A stretch of 55,383 nucleotides of DNA from Phycisphaerae bacterium. Lineage in GTDB: Bacteria; Planctomycetota; Phycisphaerae; Phycisphaerales; SM1A02. Position 1 is the first letter of the stretch. The number at the start of each line of letters is the position of its first letter. Of the stretch, positions 42,677 through 51,443 are shown piece by piece. The stretch lies in assembly GCA_016873275.1 (NCBI GenBank), contig VGXO01000015.1:1-55383 (forward strand), given 5' to 3'. The translations under genes were made by a program, and so were the position numbers. The notes beneath the pieces were generated by a model. It saw only the letters and a list, made by a program, of their open reading frames with translations, was not told where the DNA came from and searched no databases.

Positions 42677-44837
42677 CGAGCGGATCGAGCTCGAGCGCCG
42701 CGTCGAGCTCGAGCGCCGTGCGCCACGCCGCGCGGGCATCGACGAGGTCGCCCGCGTCGCGCCGCGCGTCGCCGAGGTCGATCCAGAGCCCGACGTCCTG
42801 CGGCTGGAGGACGAGCGCCTGCGCGATCGCCTCGGCGAGCATGCGGGGGTCGACTCCGCCTGGCTCGATCGCCCGCCAGACCAGAAGCACCCGCGCCCGC
42901 TCGGCGAGCCGCCGCGCGGAGTGACCGAACGCCAGGTTCGCCTCCGCGCGGGTCCTCGCGGCGGCAAGGTCCTCCCGCGTCCCCGTCTCGGCGGCGACCG
43001 CGAGCTGCTGCTCGAGGGCAAGCGATCCCGCCCGCGCCGCGGCGGGACCGCCCTCGTCCGCGAGCGCCGAGAGCCCCGCGGCGGCACGACGGCGGGCATC
43101 AAGCGGATCGAGCGCCGGCGCCCGACGCTCCTCGATCGCTCGCCCGACCTCGTCGAGGGGCTCCGCCGCGAGGGCGAGCCGCGACTCCGCCTGCACCGCG
43201 GCGCGAAAGGGTCCCGCGAGGACGAGCAGGGCGATCGCCGCCGGCACGCCCGCGATCACGACCGCCACCCGCGAGCGCCTCGTCGGGTCGCCGCGCCGCG
43301 GCGCCGGCGGGCTGCCCGCGAGACCGACCGCGAGCATCGCCCACGCGATCGAGCCCGGGGCGAAGAAGGTCATCTCGATCTGCCCCTGCAGCAGCAGCAC
43401 GAACGCGACCGAGCCGAGGATCCACGCGAGCCGCGGGGGATCGACCGCGGCGAGGATCGACCGCGCGACGATCGCGGTCGGCAGGAAGAGGAGGATCCCG
43501 ATCCACCGCGCCATCCCGCTCCCGCCGCGCGAGGAGGGCTCGATCGCCCACAGGACCGCGGTCGCCGCCGCGAGCGCCACCACGAGGAGAAGGATGCCTC
43601 CGCGGCTCGGCGCGACGGATCCCGTGCTCCCGCCCGGCTCGTCGCGGCGCCACAGCACCCTCGCGAGCGCCGCGAACCACGCGAGCCCGACGACGCCCAC
43701 CGCGAGGAGCGAGTCGGCGACGAGCGAGTGGGCGCTCTGCACCGCCTCGGGGCTCCGGATCGGCTTCACGAGGAGGTACCACTCCTGGAAGCCCGCCGGA
43801 CCCACGCCGCGGAGCGGCTCCGCACGCAGCGTCCACGCGCTGCCGAGGAGGTAGTGCCAGCGGAACACCATGCTCTTCTCGCCGAGGAATCCCTCGGGGA
43901 GCAGGCCCCGCAGCAGCACCGCGGCGATCCCGAGGGGAATGCCGAGGAGCGCGATCCGTCCGGCGGCGCTCCGCCATCCTCGCGGCGGCGCGTCCCCCGT
44001 CGTCCGCCCGCTCCTCGATCCGATCGCCGCGACGGCGAGACCGGCGAGGAGCGCCGCGATCGCGCCCTTCGAGCCGTTGATGGCGACGCCGACGACCGCC
44101 GCGAGCGCGACGACGCCCGCAAGAAGCACCGTGCCTCCGCCGAGCGAGCGACCGCGCGTCGCGAGGGTCAGCTGCATCCACGCGACCGCGCACGCGGCGA
44201 GCAGCGCGGAGAAGACGTTCGCGAGCCCGAACCACGCCCCCGCCTCCGCCTGCGCGAGCCGCCGCTCGTAGAGGAGCGCCGCCTCGCTGCCCTCGCTCCA
44301 CCCGAAGGAGGCGAGGACCTCGGCGCGGTTCGCCTCGAAGTGGGCGATCGAGGCGGGGATCTCGACGAGCCACTGCTCGCCCGCCCGCGCGAGCCAGGGC
44401 ACCGCCGCGGCGAGGAGTCCCGCCGCGAGGAGCACGCGGAGGCGGCGATCATCTCGAAGGTGCGCCGCCGCGACGAGCCCGATCCAGCCCGCCGCAAGGC
44501 TCGCGCCGCGCCACGCCTGCTCGAGGTCTCCGCGGGCATGCCACGCGAGGATCGGCACCGGCAGGACCACGAGGAGGAGCGAGAGACCGTCGAGGCGCCG
44601 ACCCCGCAGCGCCCGCGACGCGAGCAGCAGCGACGCCGAGAGGAGGAGCGCCGCGTCGAGGAGAATCCCCCCCGACGCGCCCACCGCCTCGAGGGCGCCG
44701 GGCGAGCGAATCGGATCGACGTCGAACCACCGCCACGCCGCCTGCATCGAGGTCGAGCGGACGAGCGCGACCGCGAGCATGCCCGCGACCCCAAGCCACG
44801 CGAGCAGGTCCGCGGTGCGGGAGCGTTCAGCCCGCAT
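42624..44837 (-). CDS. O-antigen ligase-like polytopic membrane protein
   Basis: A 737-residue protein with about 11-13 hydrophobic helices in the first ~560 residues and a soluble, TPR-like helical C-terminus (~590-737: AEAIAQALVLQPQDVGLWIDLGDARRDAGD). The segments NGSKGAIAALLAGLAVA and the long periplasmic loop before EPLRGVGPAGFQEWY fit the O-antigen ligase/WaaL-PglL family, where the loop RG-G---F is typical. It would join glycan to lipid or protein at the periplasmic face; the substrate is unknown. I chose the ATG at 44837; an upstream in-frame ATG at 44939 lies beyond the likely leader. Its 3' end overlaps the DUF4286 gene. Confidence 0.75.
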   Translation of the reverse strand: MRAERSRTADLLAWLGVAGMLAVALVRSTSMQAAWRWFDVDPIRSPGALEAVGASGGILLDAALLLSASLLLASRALRGRRLDGLSLLLVVLPVPILAWHARGDLEQAWRGASLAAGWIGLVAAAHLRDDRRLRVLLAAGLLAAAVPWLARAGEQWLVEIPASIAHFEANRAEVLASFGWSEGSEAALLYERRLAQAEAGAWFGLANVFSALLAACAVAWMQLTLATRGRSLGGGTVLLAGVVALAAVVGVAINGSKGAIAALLAGLAVAAIGSRSGRTTGDAPPRGWRSAAGRIALLGIPLGIAAVLLRGLLPEGFLGEKSMVFRWHYLLGSAWTLRAEPLRGVGPAGFQEWYLLVKPIRSPEAVQSAHSLVADSLLAVGVVGLAWFAALARVLWRRDEPGGSTGSVAPSRGGILLLVVALAAATAVLWAIEPSSRGGSGMARWIGILLFLPTAIVARSILAAVDPPRLAWILGSVAFVLLLQGQIEMTFFAPGSIAWAMLAVGLAGSPPAPRRGDPTRRSRVAVVIAGVPAAIALLVLAGPFRAAVQAESRLALAAEPLDEVGRAIEERRAPALDPLDARRRAAAGLSALADEGGPAAARAGSLALEQQLAVAAETGTREDLAAARTRAEANLAFGHSARRLAERARVLLVWRAIEPGGVDPRMLAEAIAQALVLQPQDVGLWIDLGDARRDAGDLVDARAAWRTALELDAALELDPLVRLPEARRRELEVRLAE

Positions 44838-44920
44838 GGCTCGTTCCCGCGGCGCGATCGCCGTGCCAGGTCCTCGAGCCGCCGCCGATGGGACGCCCGC
44901 CGTGCATGCGGGGCAGTCTA
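44830..44920 (-). other. Possible leader ORF upstream of the ligase-like gene
   Basis: TAGACT (44920-44915) is followed after 7 bp by an ATG at 44907 in a different frame from the ligase. It opens a 26-codon frame (MHGGRPIGGGSRTWHG...) whose stop codon lies just past the ligase ATG at 44837. This could be a leaderless leader peptide with translational coupling, or chance. Confidence 0.25.
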
Positions 44921-44961
44921 CGGAGGGGAGCGGCTCCACTTGTCGCGCGGGCCGATTCGGT

Positions 44962-44967
44962 CAGACT
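44962..44967 (+). promoter_or_regulatory. Candidate -10 box, leaderless type, for the LOG gene
   Basis: CAGACT ends 7 bp (CCCGCCG) before the ATG at 44975. The same spacing and a near-identical spacer are found at rnr. The first base deviates from TANNNT. Confidence 0.3.
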
Positions 44968-44974
44968 CCCGCCG

Positions 44975-45622
44975 ATGCTCCGCAGCCTCACCGTCTACTG
45001 CGCCTCGTCGATCAACCTGAAGCCGCACTTCGTGGACCTCGCGCGGCGGGTCGGCGAGATCCTCGCCGAGCGGCGGATCGACCTCGTCTACGGCGGCGGC
45101 GGCATCGGGCTCATGGGAGCGATGGCGAAGGCGATGCACGCCCGCGGCGGCCGCGTGACCGGCGTGATCACCCGGCACCTCCTCGACCACGAGCAGGGCT
45201 GGGACGGCTGCGACGAACTCCTCGTGGTGGACACCATGCGCGAGCGGAAGCGGCTCCTCGTCGAGCGAGGCGACGCCTTCCTCGTGCTGCCGGGCGGGCT
45301 CGGCACCTACGAGGAGTTCTTCGAGACCTTGGTCGGACGGCAGCTCCGCGAGCACGACAAGCCGATCGGCATCGTGAACGAGCGGGGCTACTTCGATCCG
45401 CTCGTCGCGATGATCGACCATGGCATCGCGGAGCGGTTCATCAAGCCCGCGGTGCGGGAGCTCTACCGCATCGATCCCGATCCGATCGTGGTGCTCGACT
45501 GGCTCGCGACCGCGCCGCCGGTCGAGATCGACCCGCAGCGGTTCCTTCCGATGGGACGCGTCGAGGAGCCGCCCGATCCGGACCTGCCCCACGAGCACGC
45601 GCCCGAGCGGGTGACGCCGTAG
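44975..45622 (+). CDS. LOG family protein (nucleotide 5'-monophosphate phosphoribohydrolase-like)
   Basis: A 215-residue Rossmann-like protein of the TIGR00730/LOG family. The signature PGGLGTYEE is at 106-114 and the MRERK motif at 88-92, both part of the active site in cytokinin-activating LOG enzymes and related bacterial nucleotide hydrolases. VYGGGGIGLMGAMAKA near residue 38 is the nucleotide-binding loop. The protein is cytosolic. In bacteria the physiological substrate is generally unclear. The ATG at 44975 starts exactly at the family N-terminus (MLRSLTVYCASS). Confidence 0.92.
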   Translation: MLRSLTVYCASSINLKPHFVDLARRVGEILAERRIDLVYGGGGIGLMGAMAKAMHARGGRVTGVITRHLLDHEQGWDGCDELLVVDTMRERKRLLVERGDAFLVLPGGLGTYEEFFETLVGRQLREHDKPIGIVNERGYFDPLVAMIDHGIAERFIKPAVRELYRIDPDPIVVLDWLATAPPVEIDPQRFLPMGRVEEPPDPDLPHEHAPERVTP

Positions 45623-45634
45623 GCGGGCGCCGGA

Positions 45635-45656
45635 CCGGCCGGATCGCTCCGACCGG
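45635..45656. terminator. Hairpin between convergent LOG and hsp20 genes
   Basis: CCGGCCGGA pairs with TCCGACCGG with one mismatch, loop TCGC. It lies in the 52-bp gap between two convergent stop codons and could serve both directions. No T-run is present. Confidence 0.5.
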
Positions 45657-45674
45657 CCCGACGCGTCCGCCGGC

Positions 45675-46136
45675 TCAGTTGACCTTCACCTCGATCTGCC
45701 GCGGCTGGCTCTCCGGGCGCTTCGGAAGGTGGACCTGCAGCACGCCCGCGCGGAACTCCGCGTGCACCTTCGACGCCTCGGCGTCCTCGGGCATGCGGAA
45801 GACCCGCCGGAAGCTCCCGTAGACCCGCTCGACGCGGTGGACCTTCGCGTCCTTCTCCTCGGAGGCGAACCGACGCTCGCCCTCGATGATCAGGCTGCCG
45901 TCCTCGACGCTCACCTTGACCTGCTCGCGCTCGATGCCGGGCAGCTCGACCGCGATCGAGTAGGCGTCCTTCGACTCCACGATGTCGACCGCGGGCACCC
46001 ACCGCGCCGCCGACGCCGCGTCCGCGACCGCCTTCGCGGGCGCGCGACCGAAGAAGCCGCCGAGGCGGCGGGAGAACTCGTCGAGGTCGCGGAAGGGATC
46101 CCAGCTCGACACCGTCGTTCCGTGCATGAGGTTCAT
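45675..46136 (-). CDS. Small heat-shock protein, Hsp20/alpha-crystallin family
   Basis: A 153-residue holding chaperone. The alpha-crystallin domain runs from about residue 46 (WVPAVDIVESKDAYSIAVEL) to the end. PGIEREQVKVSVEDGSLIIEGER and the closing FRAGVLQVHLPK (G-L motif) are typical. The N-terminal 45 residues begin with a WDPFRDLDEFSRRLGGFF arm. The GGGAGG ribosome site is well placed before the ATG at 46136. A sigma54-type promoter lies ~100 bp upstream, so expression should depend on RpoN and an activator. Confidence 0.95.
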   Translation of the reverse strand: MNLMHGTTVSSWDPFRDLDEFSRRLGGFFGRAPAKAVADAASAARWVPAVDIVESKDAYSIAVELPGIEREQVKVSVEDGSLIIEGERRFASEEKDAKVHRVERVYGSFRRVFRMPEDAEASKVHAEFRAGVLQVHLPKRPESQPRQIEVKVN

Positions 46137-46236
46137 GGAGACCTCCCGTGTCGCCGGCATGGACTCCCGCGTCGAGCCGACCGTTCGGCCGTCGCGTCCC
46201 GCGGCGACCGGCGCGCCGCGGCGAGGCGGAGGGAAA

Positions 46237-46253
46237 GGCAAGCAGCGTGCCAA
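46237..46253 (-). promoter_or_regulatory. Sigma54 (RpoN) promoter of hsp20
   Basis: On the minus strand TTGGCACG-CTGC-TTGCC matches the RpoN consensus TGGCACG-N4-TTGC, with GG and GC exactly 10 bp apart. Transcription should start near 46226, ~90 nt before the ATG. A dyad TGCCG-ATC-CGGCA at 46316-46328, about 70 bp upstream of the -24 element, is a candidate activator site. The rest of 46137-46462 contains no gene. Confidence 0.85.
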
Positions 46254-46448
46254 TCCGCACGACGCGCGGCGCAACGCCCGCCGCGCCCGGACCGCCGTCG
46301 TCCTTGCTCGCGGACTGCCGATCCGGCACCGCGCGGCGCGGGCGCGGCAGGCGGCGACGAGAGAAGGGAAGGACGCGCGAGCCGCGACGCGGCAAGGTCC
46401 CGGAACGCGCCGACGAGGTCTCCCCTCGCCGCGACCTCGCCTCTCAGG

Positions 46449-46454
46449 CACAAT
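46449..46454 (+). promoter_or_regulatory. Candidate -10 box, leaderless type, for lpxI
   Basis: CACAAT ends 8 bp (CCCCGTCG) before the ATG at 46463, with no ribosome site between. It resembles TACAAT upstream of gyrA, also followed by a C-rich run. Confidence 0.35.
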
Positions 46455-46462
46455 CCCCGTCG

Positions 46463-47371
46463 ATGCCCTCGGACCCCGGCGAGCACGACGACCCCACCGC
46501 GCCGATCGGCGTGATCGCGGGCGGCGGTCTCCTTCCGGTGATCGTCGCGCGGGGAATCCGCGCGGCAGGTCGCGTCGCGGTCGGGATCGGCCTGCGCGGG
46601 CAGTTCCATCCGGAGCTCCCCGCCGCCTGCGACCGCTTCGCGACCGCGGGCACGCTGAAGATCGGGCAGTGGATCCGCGCGGCGCGGCGGATGGGCGCCC
46701 GCGACGCGATCATGGTCGGTCGCGTGTCGAAGGAACGGATGCACGATCCGATCGCGATCCTCCGCGACCTGCCCGACCTGCGCGGCGCGTGGTTCTGGTA
46801 CCGTCGAGTTCGAGGCAAGGACAACCGCTCGTCGCGGCTCCTCGCGGCGGTCGCGGAGGAGCTTCTCCGAGGAGGCGTCCGGTTGATCGACTCGACCCGC
46901 TTCATCCCCGACCAGCTCTCGACCGAGGGCGTGATGAACGCGGTCCGCCCGACCGACCGCCAGTGGGGCGAGGTCTCCTTCGGCTGGCCGATCCTGCATC
47001 AGATCGCGGCGCTCGACGTGGGTCAGGCGATCGCCGTGCGGGCGGGCGACGTGATCGCCGTCGAGGCGGTCGAGGGCACCGACGCGCTGATCGCGCGGGC
47101 GGGCGAGCTCTCCCGCTTCCGCGGATGGACGCTCCTCAAGACCGCCCGCGACGATCACGACCTCCGCGCCGACGTGCCGACCGTCGGCGTCGCGACCATC
47201 GAGAACCTCGCGCGGGCAGGCGCCGGCTGCCTCGCCCTCGGCGCCGGTCGCGTCATCCTGCTCGACAAGCCCGCGGTCCTCGCGGCGGCGGACCGCCACG
47301 CGATCGCGGTGGTCGGCGTGCCGCGCGCCGGAGGCAGCCCGGAGGCGCTCGCCGCCCTCGGCGCCCGCTGA
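46463..47371 (+). CDS. lpxI: UDP-2,3-diacylglucosamine diphosphatase LpxI
   Basis: A 302-residue enzyme of the DUF1009/LpxI family that makes lipid X from UDP-2,3-diacylglucosamine in lipid A synthesis, in place of LpxH. The N-terminal Rossmann-like part begins IGVIAGGGLLPVIVARG; KIGQWIRAARRMGARDAIMVGRV follows. The C-terminal part has FGWPILHQIAALDVGQAIAV, VEAVEGTDALIARAG with the family's conserved Asp, and LKTARDDHDLRADVPTVGV. Its presence implies an outer membrane with lipid A or a relative. It is 1 bp ahead of the methyltransferase gene. Confidence 0.93.
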   Translation: MPSDPGEHDDPTAPIGVIAGGGLLPVIVARGIRAAGRVAVGIGLRGQFHPELPAACDRFATAGTLKIGQWIRAARRMGARDAIMVGRVSKERMHDPIAILRDLPDLRGAWFWYRRVRGKDNRSSRLLAAVAEELLRGGVRLIDSTRFIPDQLSTEGVMNAVRPTDRQWGEVSFGWPILHQIAALDVGQAIAVRAGDVIAVEAVEGTDALIARAGELSRFRGWTLLKTARDDHDLRADVPTVGVATIENLARAGAGCLALGAGRVILLDKPAVLAAADRHAIAVVGVPRAGGSPEALAALGAR

Positions 47372-47372
47372 G

Positions 47373-47990
47373 ATGGACCACCCGACCGAGCGCTCCTCGC
47401 CGGAGCCCGCGGTCGCCTCGCGGGCGTTCGCGAAGCTCGACGCCTCGCTCGAGCGCTTCGGGATCGTGGTCGCCGACCGATCCTGCGCCGACCTCGGCTG
47501 CAACGTGGGCGGCTTCACCGACTGCCTGCTCCGCCGCGGGGCGCGCACCGTGATCGCCCTCGACGTCGCCTACGGCGTGCTCGCGTGGCGGCTCCGCAAC
47601 GATCCGCGGGTCACGGTCAAGGAGCGGACCAACGCCCTGCATGCGCCGCCGCCCGAGGGAGGCGTCGACCTCGTCGTCATCGACCTCGGCTGGACGCCGC
47701 AGCGGCTCGCCCTGCCGGCAGCGCGGCGGTGGGTCCGCCCGGGCGGCGAGGTCGTGACCCTCGTGAAGCCGCACTACGAGCTCCTGCCCGAGGAGAAGCA
47801 CCTCCTCGACCGCGGTCGCCTCGCCGACGAGGTCGCCCGGACGATGGTCGCGCGGCTCGAGCCGACGCTTCCGGCGCTCGGGTTCGCGCTCGTCGACGCG
47901 GTCGAGTCGCCGATCCGCGGCGGCAAGAGCGGCAAGGGTCGCGCGGGCGAGGGAAACCTCGAGTTCCTGCTGCACCTGCGCCCCCGCTGA
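47373..47990 (+). CDS. FtsJ-like rRNA methyltransferase, TlyA type without S4 domain
   Basis: A 205-residue SAM-dependent methyltransferase. The SAM loop is CADLGCNVGGFTDCLLRRGA. The likely K-D-K-E tetrad of FtsJ/TlyA enzymes can be traced: Lys in SRAFAKLD, Asp in VVIDLGWTP, Lys in TLVKPHYE and Glu in GNLEFLL. TlyA (2'-O-methylation of 16S and 23S rRNA, hemolysin family) has an N-terminal S4 RNA-binding domain that is missing here, so RNA recognition would differ. The ATG at 47373 is one base after the lpxI stop codon. Confidence 0.85.
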   Translation: MDHPTERSSPEPAVASRAFAKLDASLERFGIVVADRSCADLGCNVGGFTDCLLRRGARTVIALDVAYGVLAWRLRNDPRVTVKERTNALHAPPPEGGVDLVVIDLGWTPQRLALPAARRWVRPGGEVVTLVKPHYELLPEEKHLLDRGRLADEVARTMVARLEPTLPALGFALVDAVESPIRGGKSGKGRAGEGNLEFLLHLRPR

Positions 47991-48073
47991 GCCGCGCGAT
48001 CGACGCCCGGAATGGTCGCCCGGGAGGTCGCCGGACGACCCTTCGTGGAGGCGACTTGGAGCGGTCGATTCCC

Positions 48074-48079
48074 TACAAT
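48074..48079 (+). promoter_or_regulatory. Candidate -10 box for gyrA
   Basis: TACAAT followed by CCGCCCC, ~100 bp before the gyrA ATG. No -35 at proper distance: TTGGAG ends only 12 bp upstream. Confidence 0.35.
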
Positions 48080-48180
48080 CCGCCCCTTCGAGCGATCCAA
48101 CGGTCGGACGCGGCGGTCGAGCCCGCGGATGACCCGGCGGGACCTCGCGCCGCCTCCCCTTCGAGAGACCGACCCGCCTC

Positions 48181-50910
48181 ATGGCCGAGACTCGCCCGCC
48201 CGATCCGAACGCCCCGCCCGCCGCCCCCGAGGCGCCGCGGGACCGCGTGGTGGACCTCGAGATCGACCGCGAGCTCCACGACAGCTACCTCACCTACGCG
48301 ATGAGCACCATCATGGACCGGGCGCTGCCCGACGTCCGTGACGGACTGAAGCCATCGCAGCGACGAATCCTCGTCGCGATGAACGACCTCAACCTGTCGC
48401 CCGGGCGGAAGCACATCAAGTGCGCGAAGATCGCCGGCGACACCTCCGGCAACTACCACCCCCACGGCGAGAGCGTGATCTATCCCACGCTCGTGAACCT
48501 CGGGCAGTGGTGGAAGACCCGCTACCTCCTCGTCGACAAGCAGGGCAACTTCGGCTCGATCGAGGGCGATCCGCCCGCGGCGATGCGGTACACCGAGGCC
48601 CGCATGACCGCCGTCGCGACGGCGATGCTCGAGGACCTCGACCAGGAGACGGTCGACTTCAAGGCGAACTACGACGAGCGGCTCGAGGAGCCGACCGTCC
48701 TGCCCGGCCGCTTCCCGAACCTCCTCTGCAACGGCTCGAGCGGCATCGCGGTCGGCATGGCGAGCTCGATCCCGCCGCACAACGCGGGCGAGATCGCCCG
48801 CGCGATCGTCGCGCTGATCGACGAGCCGACCCTCGGGCTCGACAAGCTCCTCGAGATCGTGCCCGGGCCCGACTTCCCCACCGGCGGGCGGATCATGGGT
48901 CGCCGCGGCATCGCCGAGGCGTACGCGACCGGTCGAGGTCGCGTGGTGGTGCGCGGCCGCGTCCACCGCGACAAGATCGGCGGTCGCGACGCGATCATCA
49001 TCGACGAGATCCCCTACCAGGTCGACCAGTCGAACCTCATCGAGAAGATCGTCGCCGCGGCGAAGAACGGTCGGATCCCCGACATCGCGGAGGTCCGCAA
49101 CCACTCCGGTCGCGACGCGGCGACGCGGATCCTCGTGATCCTCAAGCGGGGCGGCGACCCGGAGGTCGTCGAGCGGCAGCTCTACGAGTTCACGCCGCTC
49201 CAGGACACCTTCTCGATCATCAACATCGCGCTGGTCAACAGCCAGCCGCGGACGCTGTCGTTCAAGCAGCTGCTGCAGAGCTACGTGGAGCACCGCCGCG
49301 AGGTCATCCGCCGGCGGACGGAGTTCCAGCTGCGGCAGGCGCGGCAGCAGGCGCACCGGCTCGAGGGGCTCGTGCTCGCGGTGCTCGACCTCGACGAGGT
49401 CATCGCCACGATCCGCGCGAGCGAGTCCCGCGAGGAGGCGATCGAGAAGCTGATGCGGCTCCGCTTCCGCATCCCCGCGGACCATCCGCGGCGGAGCGAG
49501 GTGCCCCCGCGGCTCCTCGAGCGGGCGCAGGCGGGCGACGGCATCGCCCTCACCAAGCCGCAGGCCGAGGCGATCGGCGCGCTCCGGCTCATCCAGCTCA
49601 CCGGGCTCGAGATCGCCAAGCTCGTGAAGGAGCTCGCCGAGCTCACCGCGGAGATCGCCCGGCTCGAGGCGATCCTCGCCGATCCGCGGGCGCTCCTCGC
49701 GATCGTGCGGGCGGACGCGGAGGACATCGGCCGACGCTTCGGCGACGAGCGGCGCACCGCGATCGAGGACGTGGAGGCCGAGGACTACGTCATCGGCGAC
49801 CTCATCCCCGAGCATCCGGTGGCGGTCTCGGTGAGCCACGCGGGCTACATCAAGCGGCTCCCGCTCGACACCTACCGCACGCAGGGTCGCGGCGGCACCG
49901 GCATCAAGGGCGGCGAGGTCCACGAGGACGACTTCATCGAGCACCTGCTCGTCTGCTCCTCGCACGACGACCTGCTCTGCTTCACGAACACCGGCCGCGT
50001 GTTCCGCATGAAGGTCTACCAGCTCCCCGAGCTGAGCCGCACCAGCCGCGGTCGCGCGATCGTGAACCTGCTCGAGCTCCGCGAGGGCGAGACGATCCGG
50101 GCGTTCCTGCCGGTCGGCGACTTCGAGCGCGGCGAGAACTTCCTCTTCTTCGCGACCGCCAAGGGCCGCGTGAAGCGGAGCGCCCTGAAGGACTACCGCA
50201 ACGTCAACCGCGGCGGCATCATCGCGATCGGCCTGCAGGAGGACGACCGCCTGATCGACGTGGTGCTGACCTCGGGCAGCGACCAGGTGCTCCTCGCCAG
50301 CGCCACCGGCATGGCGATCCGCTTCGACGAGAACGATGCCCGCGTGATGGGTCGAAGCGCCGCCGGCGTGCGGGGCATGGACCTCCGCGAGGGCGACGAG
50401 CTCGTCGGGCTCGTCCGCTGCGACGAGGGCGGCGACCTGCTCACCGTCACCGCGCACGGCTATGGGAAGCGCACCGCGCTCGGGGAGTACCTCGTCCGCA
50501 GCGAGGACGGCACCGAGCGCCCGCAGAGCCGCGCCGGCAAGGGCCGCATCGACATCCGCACCACCACCCGCAACGGTCGGGTCGTGGCGGTGCGCTGCGT
50601 CCGCGACGGCGACGGCGTCCTCCTCATGAGCGAGGGCGGCATGGTCGTCCGCATCACCGCGGCGTCGATCTCCCGCATCGGTCGCGCGACGCAGGGCGTC
50701 CGCCTCGTGCGGGTCCGCGAGGGCGACCGCCTGATCGGCAGCGCCACCATCGCGAAGGAGCTCGGCGGCGGCGAGGGCGCCGCGAGCGCCGCGGAGTCCG
50801 CCGCCGACGCGCCGGACGCGGCGACCCCCGAGCCCGAGCCCGAGACCGAGACCGAGACCGACTCCGGGTCCGAGGGCGCCCCGCCCCCCGACGACGGCGA
50901 CGACGCCTGA
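48181..50910 (+). CDS. gyrA: DNA gyrase subunit A
   Basis: A 909-residue type IIA topoisomerase subunit. The catalytic Tyr137 is in [12 protein letters not shown], and the breakage-reunion domain includes [19 protein letters not shown]. The GyrA-box, needed for DNA wrapping and distinguishing it from ParC, is [10 protein letters not shown] near residue 565. Six beta-pinwheel repeats follow and the protein ends in an acidic tail ([13 protein letters not shown]). In the quinolone region Ser83 of Escherichia coli corresponds to Ser98 here, while Asp87 corresponds to Pro102. A 22-residue Pro/Ala-rich extension precedes the family start. exbD follows 6 bp later. Confidence 0.97.
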   Translation: MAETRPPDPNAPPAAPEAPRDRVVDLEIDRELHDSYLTYAMSTIMDRALPDVRDGLKPSQRRILVAMNDLNLSPGRKHIKCAKIAGDTSGNYHPHGESVIYPTLVNLGQWWKTRYLLVDKQGNFGSIEGDPPAAMRYTEARMTAVATAMLEDLDQETVDFKANYDERLEEPTVLPGRFPNLLCNGSSGIAVGMASSIPPHNAGEIARAIVALIDEPTLGLDKLLEIVPGPDFPTGGRIMGRRGIAEAYATGRGRVVVRGRVHRDKIGGRDAIIIDEIPYQVDQSNLIEKIVAAAKNGRIPDIAEVRNHSGRDAATRILVILKRGGDPEVVERQLYEFTPLQDTFSIINIALVNSQPRTLSFKQLLQSYVEHRREVIRRRTEFQLRQARQQAHRLEGLVLAVLDLDEVIATIRASESREEAIEKLMRLRFRIPADHPRRSEVPPRLLERAQAGDGIALTKPQAEAIGALRLIQLTGLEIAKLVKELAELTAEIARLEAILADPRALLAIVRADAEDIGRRFGDERRTAIEDVEAEDYVIGDLIPEHPVAVSVSHAGYIKRLPLDTYRTQGRGGTGIKGGEVHEDDFIEHLLVCSSHDDLLCFTNTGRVFRMKVYQLPELSRTSRGRAIVNLLELREGETIRAFLPVGDFERGENFLFFATAKGRVKRSALKDYRNVNRGGIIAIGLQEDDRLIDVVLTSGSDQVLLASATGMAIRFDENDARVMGRSAAGVRGMDLREGDELVGLVRCDEGGDLLTVTAHGYGKRTALGEYLVRSEDGTERPQSRAGKGRIDIRTTTRNGRVVAVRCVRDGDGVLLMSEGGMVVRITAASISRIGRATQGVRLVRVREGDRLIGSATIAKELGGGEGAASAAESAADAPDAATPEPEPETETETDSGSEGAPPPDDGDDA

Positions 50911-50916
50911 TCCGCG

Positions 50917-51408
50917 ATGCTCCGCATCCGCCGACCGACGCAGGAGGTCCGCATCGAGATCACGCCGATGATCGACGTGATCTTCCTCCTCATCACCTTC
51001 TTCATCTACTCGATGGTGCTGATGGTGCGGGTGGACCTGCTGCCCATCGAGCTTCGCCAGTACGTCTCCGGTCGTCCCGCGACGCCGGCGCCGGCGGTGA
51101 CGCTCTCGATCGACCTCGAGGGGCGCCTCTTCATCGACCGCGAGGAGACCACCATCGACCTCGCGATGCCGCGGATCATCGAGTCGCGGCAGAAGGATCC
51201 GACGACGGTCCTCTACCTCGCCATCGCCGACGGCGCCGGGACGATCGATCGCGCGCCCCTGCTCCAGGACCTGTGGGACCGCCTGAAGCAGGAGGGGATC
51301 CCGATCAACCTGGTAGGTCGCCCCATGGACCGCCGGGGCGACGCGGCGGCGGTGCCTGCGGCGACGGTTCCGACCTCGCCGGTGCCGCCCGCGACGCCCA
51401 CGCCCTGA
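50917..51408 (+). CDS. exbD: Biopolymer transport protein ExbD/TolR
   Basis: A 163-residue protein with one membrane helix. VRIEITPMIDVIFLLITFF contains the conserved proton-carrying Asp20 of the ExbD/TolR family. The periplasmic domain (AVTLSIDLEGRLFIDREE, ... LYLAIADGAGTIDRAPLLQDLWDRLKQEG) follows, then a Pro/Thr/Ala tail. It works with ExbB-type proteins to power TonB or Tol. No exbB is adjacent in the window; the gene upstream is gyrA. Confidence 0.93.
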   Translation: MLRIRRPTQEVRIEITPMIDVIFLLITFFIYSMVLMVRVDLLPIELRQYVSGRPATPAPAVTLSIDLEGRLFIDREETTIDLAMPRIIESRQKDPTTVLYLAIADGAGTIDRAPLLQDLWDRLKQEGIPINLVGRPMDRRGDAAAVPAATVPTSPVPPATPTP

Positions 51409-51428
51409 GCGGTCGACGTCGCGGTTCC

Positions 51429-51434
51429 TAGCAT
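51429..51434 (+). promoter_or_regulatory. Candidate -10 box, leaderless type, for tonB
   Basis: TAGCAT ends 9 bp (CGCCCCTCC) before the ATG at 51444, in the 35-bp gap after exbD. It would allow TonB to be transcribed separately from exbD. Confidence 0.3.
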
Positions 51435-51443
51435 CGCCCCTCC

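Noticed and set aside
48056-48079. Full sigma70 promoter TTGGAG/TACAAT before gyrA
   Set aside because: The spacer is 12 bp, too short for a normal -35/-10 pair. Only the -10 is kept, at low confidence.
48073-50457. A 794-codon minus-strand frame antisense to gyrA
   Set aside because: Same reason: it is a composition shadow of gyrA with no recognisable domain.
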